Assembly: GCA_965153455.1 (NCBI GenBank)
Contig: OZ234493.1
Span: 16,792,213-16,856,212, forward strand
DNA from: Sphagnum compactum
Lineage: Eukaryota; Bryophyta; Sphagnopsida; Sphagnales
Length of the DNA stretch: 64,000 nt
Direction: 5' to 3'
Below the pieces are notes generated by a model that was given only the letters and a program-made list of their open reading frames with translations, searched no databases and was not told where the DNA came from. Positions 32,290 through 44,604 of this stretch are shown one piece after another (positions within the stretch are counted from its first letter, which is position 1; every line of letters starts with the position of its first letter). The translations under genes were made by a program, and so were the position numbers.

Positions 32290-34070
32290 GAGGGAACTTC
32301 ACAACACCCTATAATGTAGGTAAAAAGCCCCTTTTGGGGTGCTTGGTAGTGTCTCTACCTTGAAGGGCAAAGCCAACAAAAGGTTTGCATCCAATGTCTG
32401 GTAACATGCCCCTTTGGACAACTTCATTCCATTCAAGGTGGACCTTGTGCTAGGACCCCCATGGCACCATGGGATTAATCTTCTAAATTGTTTCCTATCC
32501 AAACAGTTGGTTTTGTGTGGTGTGAGACATCCGTTTATTGTTGTTTCTTGGGATGCTTTGGAACAACTTGGAGTTGTCTGGCCGCAGTGAACCAGGACCC
32601 ACCAGTGCACCATGAAGGATGAATGGTAAGTGGTTCAAGAAATATTTTTCTGTTGAGTCCCCATGGTGGTTGGCTCAGCTGATTTTTTCTTTACCTGACT
32701 ACTCTAAGAACCCACATGCAGGTTCTTAGTAGGTAATAAAAACAACCCTTACCTTTGTATAAACGATCTGCTTACTTAGTAGTTACCTACTTTCCTACCT
32801 ATCTACCTCTATATTTCTTTAAAAAATTGCTTACCAAGGTGAAACTAAATATTAACTCAGTTGAGGTTCATCCACAACTCTGCAATAACAGGCATCGAGT
32901 GGATGGCGGTGTTAGTTCAACTGTGCCTGAGTTGTCTGGGGAGTTGGCTCCTCCAAAAGGGTCCGCATTGGACTAAGTCTGAGCTTGTCTTAGCTTATCA
33001 ACGGTAGGGAGGCATATCAAATCCAAAAAAAGTTGGAAGACTTTTCGCCAACCCAATGTGATGTGTAGGTTGATAGGAGTTAAATGTTAAAAGGTCTGCG
33101 GAGCTTGGGGGCACAAAAGCACCGGGATGAGTGAAAGGGGCATCTCATTTGGTTCTAGTAGGATGTTGGTTTAGGTGTAGTTCCAAAATTTCCAATGAAG
33201 TATCCATGGGCCACAGAATAAGACTAAAAACCAAAATATGATGTGAAATTCGGCAACACTAATGGTAATACATAGTAACACTACTTGATCTAAGATGTGG
33301 GCACTGGGGTTTGCAACAATAGGCAAAATGTTTTGTGGAAATGCAAACCAATCCATTTGGCAGTGATTTATCTCCTCAGGAATTTTCACCAAAATCCAAG
33401 GTGAAAAGAATATGATTTCGTCCCATACAAAGTAGTGATTTGTTTTTTTCCCAAAAATTCTAGTTAATTTTTGACAAAACATTGAAGAAAATTTTGGGAA
33501 AATGTGCTATTCTAGAATGAAGTCGCCATTGGGGGGGGGGGGGGATTTCACCAATTCTCTTATGAAAAATTTAAAAACAAACCCTGATATGAGGGACATT
33601 CATGGAAAAACTAATCAAATTCACCAAATCCCAAAAATTCCAAATCACCATTTTTTAATGATAAATTCCAGTGGGTAACCAAGTAAATAGAGTTTTTCTT
33701 TGCTAACTTTCATATCTGGTCTATAGCCAGATTTGGCCGATCCCCACTTTGCCTACATCACAAAATTGGCATTGAAAACACTGTTAATGTGGCAAGTTTG
33801 GCTTGGAGCCTTTTTTGCACTCAGTACCAATGATTAATTTAGCTGGGCATGCATTGGAGAGCTTGGCAAATCATTCAGGATTTAAAAAGGCAGACACATT
33901 GGCCACAAAGTAAAAACTAGTGCCTGTCATAGGAAAGGGTTCAATGCATTCTCCTTACTTCATCTAGTTTGAAGGGTCTATTCTAATTAAATTTTTATAT
34001 GTCTCATTTTATTTTGTTATGGTGCAAGTTATGGTTTAGTTGGAATTTTGGTGTTTTCTTAAATAATATA
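32290..34070. repeat. Mosaic block family 3, copy b
   Basis: Partner of 27960-29830, interrupted by the element at 32582-32928 and containing a 14-base G run at 33531-33544. Confidence 0.65.
32582..32928. mobile_element. TIR element (MULE-like), copy 3, with target duplication
   Basis: Begins CCGCAGTGAACCAGGACCC and ends TTCAACTGTGCCT. It is bounded by the direct repeat GAGTTGTCTGG at 32571-32581 and 32929-32939. The homologous uninterrupted site at 28491 has one copy, GAGTTGTCGTG. A 9-11 bp duplication is what Mutator-like elements produce. Non-autonomous, with no coding frame. Confidence 0.75.
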
Positions 34071-34979
34071 AGTTGTCATATATGTATACTGGTTCAGCCT
34101 CAAATTCTTTAGCTAGTAGAGAAAGAACCACCTTTAGAAATGCATGATTGCACAAATGAATTGCGCAATCACATCCAACAAATTGTGGTTTAGCTTGAAA
34201 ATGTGGCTTCTTACCCTCTCCAAAGGCATTGAAAGGCAAATGTTTTTAGGATCTATTGCCTTTAAAGTGCAATTTTCATGTCACCAAAGATTCAATTGAA
34301 ATTTGTGATATTTAAACACCTTTAATGACACCCATGAAAGGGCTAGACATGTTATACAACAGATTGAGCTATTTGCCAACAAATTCAACTTAATCCTCGT
34401 GGACCCATGGGGAGGCCACTCCCTGTATATCTTGGCAAGCACTTCAAATGGAAAAATATTTTTTGATATGCTAAGAAATAATGAAAAAAATTGTACTTCA
34501 GTAATTATAGACATCGAATTTGCATAAATTAAGTAAACTATATATTTGTTAAACTCCAATAAGTTGAACCCTATATTTTTTGGGTTTTTGTTTGGAATGA
34601 AATGGAAGTAACCTCCCCAGCATGGACCTAATGTGGGAGGCTTCACAATCCTCCAAAAAGTGCTTTCAAACATGCATTCATTATTAATATAATTTGGATG
34701 TTAAAAGTCTGGAGGAACACTTAATGATGATTTCAAGCACCTGGATTAATTTTCACATAAAAAGAGGCCGAACACCAGAAGTTTAAAGTTCATGTTGTGT
34801 GCATCATGTGAGGCCGTTATGCTAATATGAAGCAACATTTTATTGCGCATAGCAAAACTGGAGGAAAAAAATGTGAATTATTTTATTTTTGGGGAAATTT
34901 CAAGTTGCTAAAGTTCCAACGTGTTTTGATAACTATAATATCAATGAATGGAAAGGCTATGGAGTTTGTTGTTTTTCAT

Positions 34980-35520
34980 TGCACAAGATGTGGTCACTGG
35001 TATTGGCCATTACCCTATATTGAATCCTTGATCTTTTTGTGGTGGGGGAAGCTCTCAAGCAATGCCACATGTCTATTTTTGGCCACTAATACACCACCAG
35101 GTCAAAGGTCTGAAGCAAGTAGACCAAGATGCACACAAACTTGAAGGATCAAGTTTAGGGGGACCAGCATATGCCACCATGTATCTTGTGTCTATTACTC
35201 ACACTAAACTGGTTCAGTCTTACAGTCTTTACCTGGTGGAGAAGAGCAGCCTTCAGAAAGCAAGGATCATCCCAACAAACGGATCATACATCACACCCAC
35301 TTTACTGTTGTGGTCTCTCTTGTCAAGACTCAATACTAATTTTCCACCCATCATTTGAAATGGGTATTCCAAGCTGTTCGGTCCTTCAAGGTAGAAGGTG
35401 TCATAACTGTCAACGATACAAAGTGCTACCTGCCATTTTGTGAGCAGACTCAGAAAAATGAGCTTATTCCTGACATCTGTGTAGACTAAGCATAATGGGT
35501 CCACAACCATGATGGACAGG
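34980..35520. repeat. Mosaic block family 5, copy a
   Basis: Matches 37850-38590, with the shared landmark TTGCACAAGATGTG and the following 'CAAAGGT.TGAA.CAAGTAGACCAAGAT' pattern. Leads straight into family 1 copy b. Confidence 0.6.
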
Positions 35521-35880
35521 TGCACGAGTTGTCAAAACATTATTCTGGCTGCCCACATCCTAAATTAATTGCCTGTACTGCCGCGTTTGCTTGAATTCTT
35601 TTTGTGCTTACCAAAATATGCAGAATTATGCCTGAATTTTTTGAAGCACTAGAACATGGGCTAGCACGCAGCCCAAATGACCTAGTCCTGTTAACGTTTA
35701 GGACTTGCATAGGCCCAACAATGGGGCTTGAAGGAGCTCTCTTTACATTCCCCTTAGGTACATTTGGACAAAAAATCTGATCTTCAAATATTTCACCCAT
35801 AACCTTTTTTGTCCACAAGCACTTCAATCAATTTCATATATTTCCACTAAATAGTTGGACAACTCCACATATACAAGCAA
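35440..35880. repeat. Mosaic block family 1, copy b
   Basis: Partner of 24690-25150 and 38508-38960. It contains GAGCAGACTCAGAAAAATGA and the 'GGGCTTGAAGGAGCTCTC' landmark. Confidence 0.6.
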
Positions 35881-35934
35881 AGCTTCAACACATATGTGTT
35901 GAATAATTAATTTGGAAGCCCTTGTCAACAGTTG

Positions 35935-36760
35935 TACATTCACATGTAATATGGGTACCAATGAATCTTCTAGTTCGACATGTATTTATTCACACTAAAG
36001 AGCTTTCTACTTGCCAATAAAAAATACTGGATGCGGGACATGGGTCTTCGTTTTGTGAAAAGTGAAGAGAGCCCATACAACCGTGTTTCTTTCAAAATAT
36101 GATTTCAACCTATACAAAGGACTTCTCATGGAAAAAAATGCTTCAAATTTACCAGATTTTGCAAGGATTTTTTTTCAAATCGCCAGACTTTTATGAGTAA
36201 GTTGCAGTAGAGAGCCTAGAATATGGAAGGATTCTCTGGTTTTTCCTACTTTCATATATAGTATGTAGCCAAATTTCGCTAAATTATTTTGTGAATGATG
36301 GCCACTTTGGCTACTTCACAAAATCCTTAAAAAAAACCCTAGGCACAATATGCTAATGATGTTGAAGATAGTCAAAAAGTTGTGCTTGAAGATATGTTCA
36401 AGTTGTAACCCCATGTATGGGGAAAAAAGCCTTGTGAACATGTAATATGGGTACCAATGATTCTTTTGGTGTAGCATGCATTAATTAGAGTTAAAAACGT
36501 GCTCACAGTAATTAATACTAATTAGCATTAGAAAACTTGCTCATCAAAACATACCAAATTAAGCGGATATCAAAAGTCAGGATAGTTGACACTACATGTC
36601 GAGGCGCAACAATAAAATCAATCAGCTATGTTTGAAAGTACAAGATTTGAGTATGATGATGAATATCTATCATTTGGCCAGGTTCATTAGTGTTGCAAGT
36701 CTGACATTTGACATCAAGGCAAGAAGTGGCTTAAGAAGTGGCTTGAGAAATCCATTCTGA
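35935..36760. repeat. Mosaic block family 4, copy b
   Basis: Partner of 29930-30720. Confidence 0.6.
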
Positions 36761-36799
36761 GCTAACAAGCTCAACAAGCTAATCCATCTATTACATGTT

Positions 36800-37700
36800 T
36801 AAACCAAATTTGGCTAAATCTTTGTTTAGATGATTGCCCCTTCAGGTCAATCACAAAATTGGGGGAGAAAAAAAACCAAAGAAAACTACTGCTACCTTGT
36901 AAACTTGCTAGTGATGATACTTTTTAATGCAAAACAGGCATCAAGCAGCTTACTTCAAATGTTCATCAATGAACTACGTTCAGATGAAATAAGCCTGTGA
37001 AAAGCCATTGGATTATAAAAGAGGAAAAAAGAACCTGAATTCATGAATTGAAAGCATGAAATAATCTCGAACCCATCACACAAAGGCCAACCAAAAAAAG
37101 ACCCGTCAAGAGATAGATTAAAAGTGAATATGTACATGTAAGTTGACTCTGAGATTTATGCTACCTTCATCACTTGAAGACTCCCTTGGCTGAACCAACA
37201 CCTACACTGGCACCATACTAAAAAAAACCCCCATCTGTTGCTCCATGGAAGTTCTAAATAATGTCTGATGTATGTCACTACTGAATGTTGTAATCTTTGT
37301 TATATGCCTTTAAAGATCCTATTCTTCTCTTACTTTCACTAAATTTGATTTAACCAACCTACCTTAGTACCATCTCATGCTCTGCGGTTTGTGATGATGT
37401 AGAGATCTTCATTCTCTTGTAAACTTGTTTCCCACGGGTCCCGTTGTACTTTCCATGCGCTACTTAGCATTGAAGAGGTTGCTATCTGCCACTAGGCGCA
37501 TACTCAATGAGGGTGATGAAAGGTCAGGAGAGTCGGGACAACCTGCCAAGCGTTTGCAACAAACTCAATGAGCTGGGCTTGAGGGTACAGCAAACCTGAT
37601 GGGCCTGTCAATGTGTGATGATCGATATCTATCATTTCAGTGGGTCAGTGTACTAGATTTGACATTGGTCATCAACGCAAGAAGTGGCTTGAGAGATACG
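36800..37700. repeat. Mosaic block family 2, copy b
   Basis: Partner of 26850-27765. In this region the block order is family 5, 1, 4, 2, then 5 and 1 again, which suggests a tandem super-unit of about 3 kb. Confidence 0.6.
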
Positions 37701-37849
37701 ATTCTAAGTAGATTGTTGCATAGGATGCTTTCACCGCAACACCCTTTAAGCTCTAACTTCTTAGCTGCTAAGGGACTGCAAGCTTGCTACATAATAGATA
37801 TGAAAGCTTAATTAATGACTTCAATCACAGATCAGACAGTATGTACCAG

Positions 37850-39350
37850 AGGCCAAGTTATGTTGACAATAATATTGATGAATGGAAAGGGTGCGAAATT
37901 TGACATTTTCCATGTACACATTGCACAAGATGTGCTCTTCGGTGTCTGGCCATCACCCCATATTGGGTCTCCTTGAAGCAATGCCAATCTATACCTTTGG
38001 CCACCAACAGAGCACCAGGTCAAAGGTTTGAACCAAGTAGACCAAGATACTTAAAAGGATCAAGGTAAGGGTACCAACAATGCATATGTTGTAGTGTATC
38101 TTGTATCTATTGCTCCCATTAAACTGGTTCAGTCTCACAGTATTTACTTGGTACAGAAGAGCAACATTTGGAAAGCAAGCAAGTATCTTCTCAACAGAAG
38201 GATAGTACATCACACCCACTCTGCTGTTGTGGTCTATCTTGTCAATACTAATTTTCACCCATCATGAGAAATGGGTATCGTAAACTATTAGGTCCTTCCT
38301 CATGTACGAGGTGTGACAATTGTCAACCATACAAAATGTCCTTTAAGATGTGTGTATTTTTAGTGTCAAAAGTACCAAGTGAACCCCATGTTGTACCCTC
38401 GTTAGAGAGTCTCGTGAGAGAATATGGATTCCCCGTTAGTAAACGAAGCTTGGTTCCAAATTATGGATGATGTTTTTGGTTATTCAAACAAAAGCTCCTA
38501 CCATTTTGTGAGCAGACTTGCAAAAATCAGGTTATAACTGACATCAGTGTAGACTAAGCTTAAGGGATCTACAACCTTTACAAGCAAATGCACTGGTTGT
38601 CAAAAGATTGTTCTGGCTACCCACATCCCAAATGAACTGCCTATACCGCCAGATCTGCTTGAAGTTTTTGTGTCTGCCCAAATATTTTTTTGCAAAGCTC
38701 TGCCTGATTTTTAAAAAATTATAAAACATGGGCTAACACATGGTCCAATTTACCTAGTCATATGGAAACTTTAGGATTTGCACATGCCCAATACTGGGGC
38801 TTGAAGGAGCTCTCTTTACATTCCCATTATGTACGTTTGCAAAAAAAATCTGAACTTCAAATATCTTACCTGTAACCTTTTCTATGCACAAGCACTTTAA
38901 TAAATTTGGAATATATTGCACTAAATAGTTTGACGACTCCAGATATCCAAGGGCAGCTTCAGCACATGTCAGTCCAAAGATTAATTAATTTTGAAGATTG
39001 CATGCCCAACTAATCAAATAATTGATGAGATTCTCTATATGTTCACAAAATTTTCTGCTTTCACAAAATATATATTTGAAACACTCAACTTTTCTACAAA
39101 TAATATATTTTTGGTGAAAATTGCTAAGATAACTATGGCCTGCCAATGAGTTCCTTATTACTTAGGGTACAAGCTTTTAGAAATCCCTCAAGATATGTAC
39201 AAGGTCTGAATACTTGACCAGAAGGCAAGATGTTGATTAAAAGATGTATTCAGTTATCGTTTAGTGCACTTTCATGTGAACCAACTGAGAACTGCATGAT
39301 TCAGTACGTGAGTTAGTACAATGAGATGCTTTCATGCGCCAGAAGAGAAA
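37850..39350. repeat. Mosaic block families 5 and 1, copies b and c
   Basis: 37850-38590 pairs with 34980-35520. 38508-39350 pairs with 35440-35880 and with both parts of 24690-26040. The array at 39383 follows immediately. Confidence 0.6.
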
Positions 39351-39382
39351 ACAGAGCTTGCAGGCTGTTATGTGGAGGAAAG

Positions 39383-40656
39383 CTGTTGTAATATGGCCAA
39401 ATCCTTACTGAACACTTGCTGATGTATGTCACAGAGAACAGACATAATAGATGACTCTAAAAAGTATTTTTGTATTGGGGAGTGTCCTGTTCCCAAGGGA
39501 GTTGGTGAACCTCTGTATCGCCCTGGTTGGCAGGACATCCATCCCTCCAGGAAGTCCTTGGGCCCTGTGAAGAGGACTTCAGGGGCATAAAGATTTTTCT
39601 GCTGAATCGCTTTTACCATTTTGAATGGGGTTAGAGCATCTCCACAGCAAAACTGTAAAGAACTCCTTTATATTAAAAACATAATAGATGACTCTAAAAA
39701 GTATTTTGGTATTGGGGAGAATCCTCTTCCCAAGGGAGTTGGTGAACCTCCTTATCGCGCTTGTTGGCACGACATCCATCCCTCCAGGAAGTCCTTGGGC
39801 CCTGTGAAGACGAGTTCAGGTGCATAAAGATTTTTCTGCTGAAACGCTTTATTATTTTGAATGGGTTAGAGCATCTCCACCGCAAAACTGTAAAGAACTC
39901 CTTTATATTAAAAACATAATAGTAAAAAGTATTTTTGTATTGGGGAGCGTCCTCTTCCCAAGGGAGTTGGTGAACTTTTATGGCCCTTGTTGGCAGGACA
40001 TCCATCCCTCCAGGAAGTCCTTGGGCCCTGTGAAGACGACTCCAGGTGCATAAAGATTTTTTGCTGAAACGCTTTATCATTTTGAATGAGGTCAGAGCAT
40101 CTCCACTGCAAAACTGTAAACAACTCCTTTATATTAAAATAGAATAGCATTTAATGATCACTGTCCCCACCCACAAACTTCATAAAAGTCCCTCTAAACA
40201 CTCTAAGACCATTTATGTCTTTACATCTAGAGCAGTAACAGTCAATGTCCAAATCCATAGCAGATTAAAGGTTTTGAAGGGGTTAAAATGACCACTGCAA
40301 AATGGACATCGATACAGGAGCGCATTCACGCTATCGTGCTGCAAGATTTAATGAAAAGGGATGTTTGCAAGCTTGCAGTGGAGATGCTCTTATATGGCAT
40401 AATGTCATGGTTCCCATAAGAACCCTGTAAGATCTCAGCACAGCAGACCCTTGTAAGGTGGTACGGAAAGATAAGTAAACGATGAAAGTTTTTCAGATGC
40501 TCAAAAATCTTTTCAGAAGGGGAGAGCATTTTCCTGTGTGAGTCAAGTCACTGTCAGTGAGTCGCAGTGAGTGCGACTCAGGGCGCTCCGCCCTCATCTT
40601 ACACACCTCATGGCCAGGGTGAACCAGCACCTTGCACTGATACCTTCACCATTTTA
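39383..40656. repeat. Inverted-repeat array B (three ~236-bp units plus flank)
   Basis: Homologue of 6797-7817. The unit motif ACATAATAG lies at 39442, 39679 and 39914. The third unit has lost 8 bases (GATGACTC). It ends in CACCATTTTA at 40656, exactly where the Helitron is inserted in array A. This side is the empty site. Confidence 0.8.
39631..40392. mobile_element. TIR element with TTA target duplication, array B
   Basis: Left termini TTA-GAGCATCTCCAC at 39631 and 39866 and a variant at 40095. The inverted right terminus GTGGAGATGCTC-TTA ends at 40392. It has the same architecture as 7044-7567 with one more internal unit. Confidence 0.6.
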
Positions 40657-40783
40657 TTTGGGGCCTCTTAGTGACCATATTAAGCCCAACAAATATTACA
40701 TTTAATATCATAGACCCTATTTTCATCTAAGCATGGGTATTTGTAATATTTGGAAGCAATTTAAATGAATTTTTGGGTTCTTA
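40657..40783. repeat. Inter-unit block, copy 2
   Basis: Counterpart of 11226-11345, followed here by 40784-41310, which has no counterpart at 11345. I recognise nothing in 40784-41310. Confidence 0.75.
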
Positions 40784-41310
40784 CCATACTACCAGTGTGG
40801 GTGCTGGGTCACCCAACACAAGAAACTTGTGAGGGATCCCCAGTTTGAAAATCTGAGAATCTCAAGGCATCCCCTTTGCAATTGCATGGGAAATGCAAAA
40901 TGACAAATTCGTCTTAAAGTGCTTCTAAATGTTACAAATTTGCCTCATACATTTAAAGGCACAAAAGAATAGAAATGGACAAAATGCTCACATACGAAAA
41001 TAACCAAAAATTGTACACTGTACCTGAATATAAATCAGCAATAAACTAATGTTAACAAACTTTTGGTAAATCTTCTCAAGGCAATTTCTTCTTTACTTTG
41101 AAAGGAGGCCCATTTTTTGTACTAACATGGTATGTTGTGCAATATAAATCCACTAAGAGCAATTTCAGGTTATCTTTTGTTTTCCAATGTGAATTGGGAA
41201 TAAAAATTCACAGTTAATTTACAAACTTTCATTGAGATTAATTATAACCATTGTGCACATGCCATTCTATATCAACTTTGTACAATAGATGATGTTAAGA
41301 AAATTGGGAT

Positions 41311-41444
41311 TAAAAAAATAACAAGGAAATAATAGGCTAACAAGTTTTTACAAAATTAAATAAATTGTAAATACATAATTATATGGTATATTTGTTGTTG
41401 TATGTAGTCCCTTTTTATTTTATCAATATTAGGGTGATAGGTTG
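41311..41444. repeat. Array-unit flank, copy 2
   Basis: Counterpart of 1-135. The LTR element starts at its right edge after GATAGGTTG, as in unit 1. Confidence 0.75.
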
Positions 41445-42161
41445 TGTTAATGGGATTTTTCTATATGCCCATTAGTTTCTTACTTTCCAACTTCTTCAAT
41501 TACAAATTTTGAAACAACAACAAGTACATCTGAAATCTAAAAATCTATGTACAATCCTACAAGATGCATTTCTTTTGCTACAATTTTAAGAAAGAAAAAT
41601 TGGTCAAGAAGAATCACTTCATTTCTCCAAGTGAAAGAAAAAAAGAAATGATCTCAAATTTTGAAAATATGAAAAGTTGATTCAAATATCCTTTCTTAAA
41701 TTCTAAACAGGTACAAACTACTCAATGTTAACATGTACTCCAACTTGTATTGAAAATACAAAATTATATTAAAAATTTAAAGTTTGTATATTAGAGATTT
41801 AAAAAGTAAGTATCGAAAGTAAAGATCTGATATTTTTCATGTTCTACTATCCCTCCTTTATATTCTAAATTTGAATTTAAAAATGCATCATGCAAATCAC
41901 CTAAACAATAACTAGTTGATAAAATTCCTTGTTATAATCAACTAATAGAAACTACGTAGTAAAACTATTATAAACAGTCACAATTTTTAGAATCTACTAC
42001 CTAATTTGCCAACTACCTATTCTACCAACTGCTTGTTTTACAAACTACTAGTTCAATAGGTGTCACTGATTCAACTTGTGTCATTAGTTAAATTACTATT
42101 GGTTATATTGTTTCTGTATTGGTTCATGAACTATTAATTCACAAAAGAAATATGGCTAACA
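41445..42161 (-). repeat. 3' LTR of the gag-only element
   Basis: 717 bases, TGTTAATGGG...GGCTAACA. It is the 3' LTR because gag reads on the minus strand towards it. Confidence 0.85.
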
Positions 42162-42173
42162 TTACCCCTTCTC
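42162..42173 (-). other. Polypurine tract
   Basis: On the minus strand GAGAAGGGGTAA immediately precedes the LTR start TGTTA. This is the expected primer for plus-strand DNA synthesis and supports both the LTR edge and the orientation. Confidence 0.75.
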
Positions 42174-42204
42174 AAAACTACATTTTGTCCTCGAAATGTT
42201 AACT

Positions 42205-44397
42205 CTAAGATGCTATGTCGACCTTTTCTTCTGCAACAAGTTGGTTGATAGTTAATTCAACCATTTCATTAATAACTATTGACTGAATACTAGATTCTAC
42301 TGTAGGAATAGGTACTATATGTTTAGCTATTGTATTAGTCTCTAATGTGGTTAGTAAAACATTGTAACTCAAAGTAACAAGTCCACTTTCTTCACATAAC
42401 ATAGCGGTTTCCTTGTGTTCCATCAAAGTATTTCTCTTCATACCTTCAATCACTAGTCTAAGGTAAGGTAATAAACCTATTCTAAAAACAATGGTGAGGA
42501 AAACATCTATTGCTCTAACATGTAGATGGTTTGCTAATTGTAATAGGCATTCATAATAAACCTTTACCCGTTCATGAACTTGTTGTTGGAGGTTATTCAA
42601 CTACATATAGACTTTTTCATCGTTCTTCACAATTCGGAAACATTTGCAAAATTCTTGTTCCGACTCTCGAAGGTGCAATTGGGATGATCTTATACAAAAA
42701 AATTTCATCCCATTTCGAAATGTTGTTTTGTAAAATGAAACCAAATAGGTTGATGAAATTAGCCTCTGCAACTTTCCCATTAGCTCTAAATGTTTTTTTG
42801 AAAACTCTAATGTGAGCATCAAGATCAATATCCTTCACGTATGTTGGATATTGAAATTTCTGATATAGTAGTTTACTAGTTGGTTCAAATCAAACTACAA
42901 CCAATGGGTACCATGGTGGCATGAACATATTTGAATTACGTGCTGACCATTTGTAATATCCAACAAGTGGATTAGGCAACAGTCCTCCAGATGTGTCTCG
43001 GTCAAATTATCCTCCTGCTCCTAGTGATCTTCCATTAGGTGAACCTCCAAGTGGTTCTCCACTCGGTTGTGGATGTGAATTAGTCCTTCAAAGCTGTTAT
43101 AATGAAACATCATTACCTTGGATAGGTAGTCCATTGGCAACAACCATGTTAACATGTAGAATTGTTGCCACTATTTGTTGAACAAGTATACTTCTGGGAA
43201 TTAGAATTGGTTATTATAATTTAAAAGTTGGTATTCTAACATGATACTAACCTTGTAATAGTTGCTTAATAGGTGGCACCGGTTCTATTTGGATAGTATT
43301 GGCTACATATTTTTCTTTTCTTCCAAAAATCAATGGAGGTCCTTTGATTCCAAAATACATAGAATACATATTAGGATATATGGTTACAAAAGGTGGATCT
43401 ATATTATACCACATTGGATATGGTGGATATGATACAATTGTAAGTTGTCTTACTATTAGTGGTGTAACATGTTGCTGCCAACCTAAGTGTTGACTAACCG
43501 ATGTTGTGTGAATAACTAAACCTGGCTGTGATCGGATTTGTGGCATGTGTACACCAACTTGTTACATTAGTGTGTTCATCTCAACATGTGGTAAAGAGGT
43601 TTTGAGTTCTTCTTTTGATAATCGCTTCAATTTATCATCCACAAAAGGACAATTCTTGAATCATGTCCAACATGTTGACAATATGCACAAGTTAATGCAA
43701 TTTCAATCATGGGTTGTGGGTTTGTAACCAGTATACTTCGCTAAACAAGTGGTCATTCAACAATTCCCATAACATGTACATTTGGCCAAACACTTTGAAT
43801 GACAAGTTGTGTTTGTCCAACAACAACAAGTACTGCAATTATGTCCATCAATTTTGCATGTTATTGAGAACTAGATAAGTGTGAAGGTCTTTGGTCCAAG
43901 TTGCATAGTTGTTCCAACCGATTTAAAAGTTGATTACGATCTAATTTTGCATCTATTGTAATTATATTCAAAACATAAATCGGTTTAAGTGTGTAATACC
44001 CAACAACCAATGTTAATTGGAATGGTATAATAGCACTAGGAATGTACAAATCAGGTGTTGTAGACGTTACTTTATCAACATGTCAAACAATTGCAGTGTT
44101 TTGTCTACCCGGTTGTGCTTTTGGGCTCTATTGTTGGGACAACTGCTGGGGTGTCAAAAATCAACTAGTTGAAGGTAATTATGGTTCCCTTTTTTCCTCC
44201 TACTTTGCTGGTATCTGATGAAGAGGTAAATCTGGCTTAACCAATTATTGAGGCTCATTGCTAGGAGCATCAATTAGTTGAATTCCCTCAGCTTGAAAAC
44301 TTGGTTATTCTTATGACTAAACCACCTAATGAATAGGTTGCTATGGTATTCCTAATTTTGATTGCCTTCTAAAGGCCCTTGTGACTACTCTTGACAT
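42205..44397 (-). pseudogene. Retrotransposon gag, degenerate
   Basis: The start ATG at 44397 begins a basic stretch typical of related Ty3-type gags. After about 18 residues stops appear. A proline/tyrosine-rich part is readable at 43546-43247. The conserved core (retrotrans_gag-like: 'DAHIRVFKKTFRANG', 'ILQNNISKWDE', 'YYECLLQLANHL', 'DVFLTIVFRIGLLPYL') runs from 42838 to about 42400, with a frameshift near 42700 and an in-frame TAG at 42601-42603 where a glutamine is expected. No CCHC zinc knuckle is visible. The product would have packaged element RNA into particles. It is now inactive. Confidence 0.8.
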
Positions 44398-44604
44398 CTT
44401 TTATACTGATTTACAACAATTATTTATTCAATTTTTTAAAAATTAACAGGTTGTTATAGAAACCAAAAATCATCAAGGCACAAAAAACTCTTAGAAAACT
44501 ATAAAACTACTACAAATCCAAATTTCAAATTTCAAAACAACGAAAACCAGAAAGTTTATTAAGTGTGATTGTTTACAATTTCATTCCATTGTGTGATCAT
44601 AAAA

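Larger units (their letters stand above)
24531..39382. repeat. 15-kb mosaic of non-coding duplicated blocks
   Basis: The unit tail (24148-24530) and the inverted-repeat array (39383) are adjacent in unit 1 (6778/6797) but separated here by this stretch. It is composed of at least five block families, each present two or three times and entered separately below. Phrases such as 'TATAGCCAAATTTGGC' and 'CATGTAATATGGGTACC' recur through it. I found no gene, no transposase and no reverse transcriptase. Confidence 0.65.

Noticed and set aside
44570-44604. tRNA primer binding site of the LTR element
   Set aside because: The bases next to the 5' LTR match the usual initiator-methionine tRNA complement only weakly.
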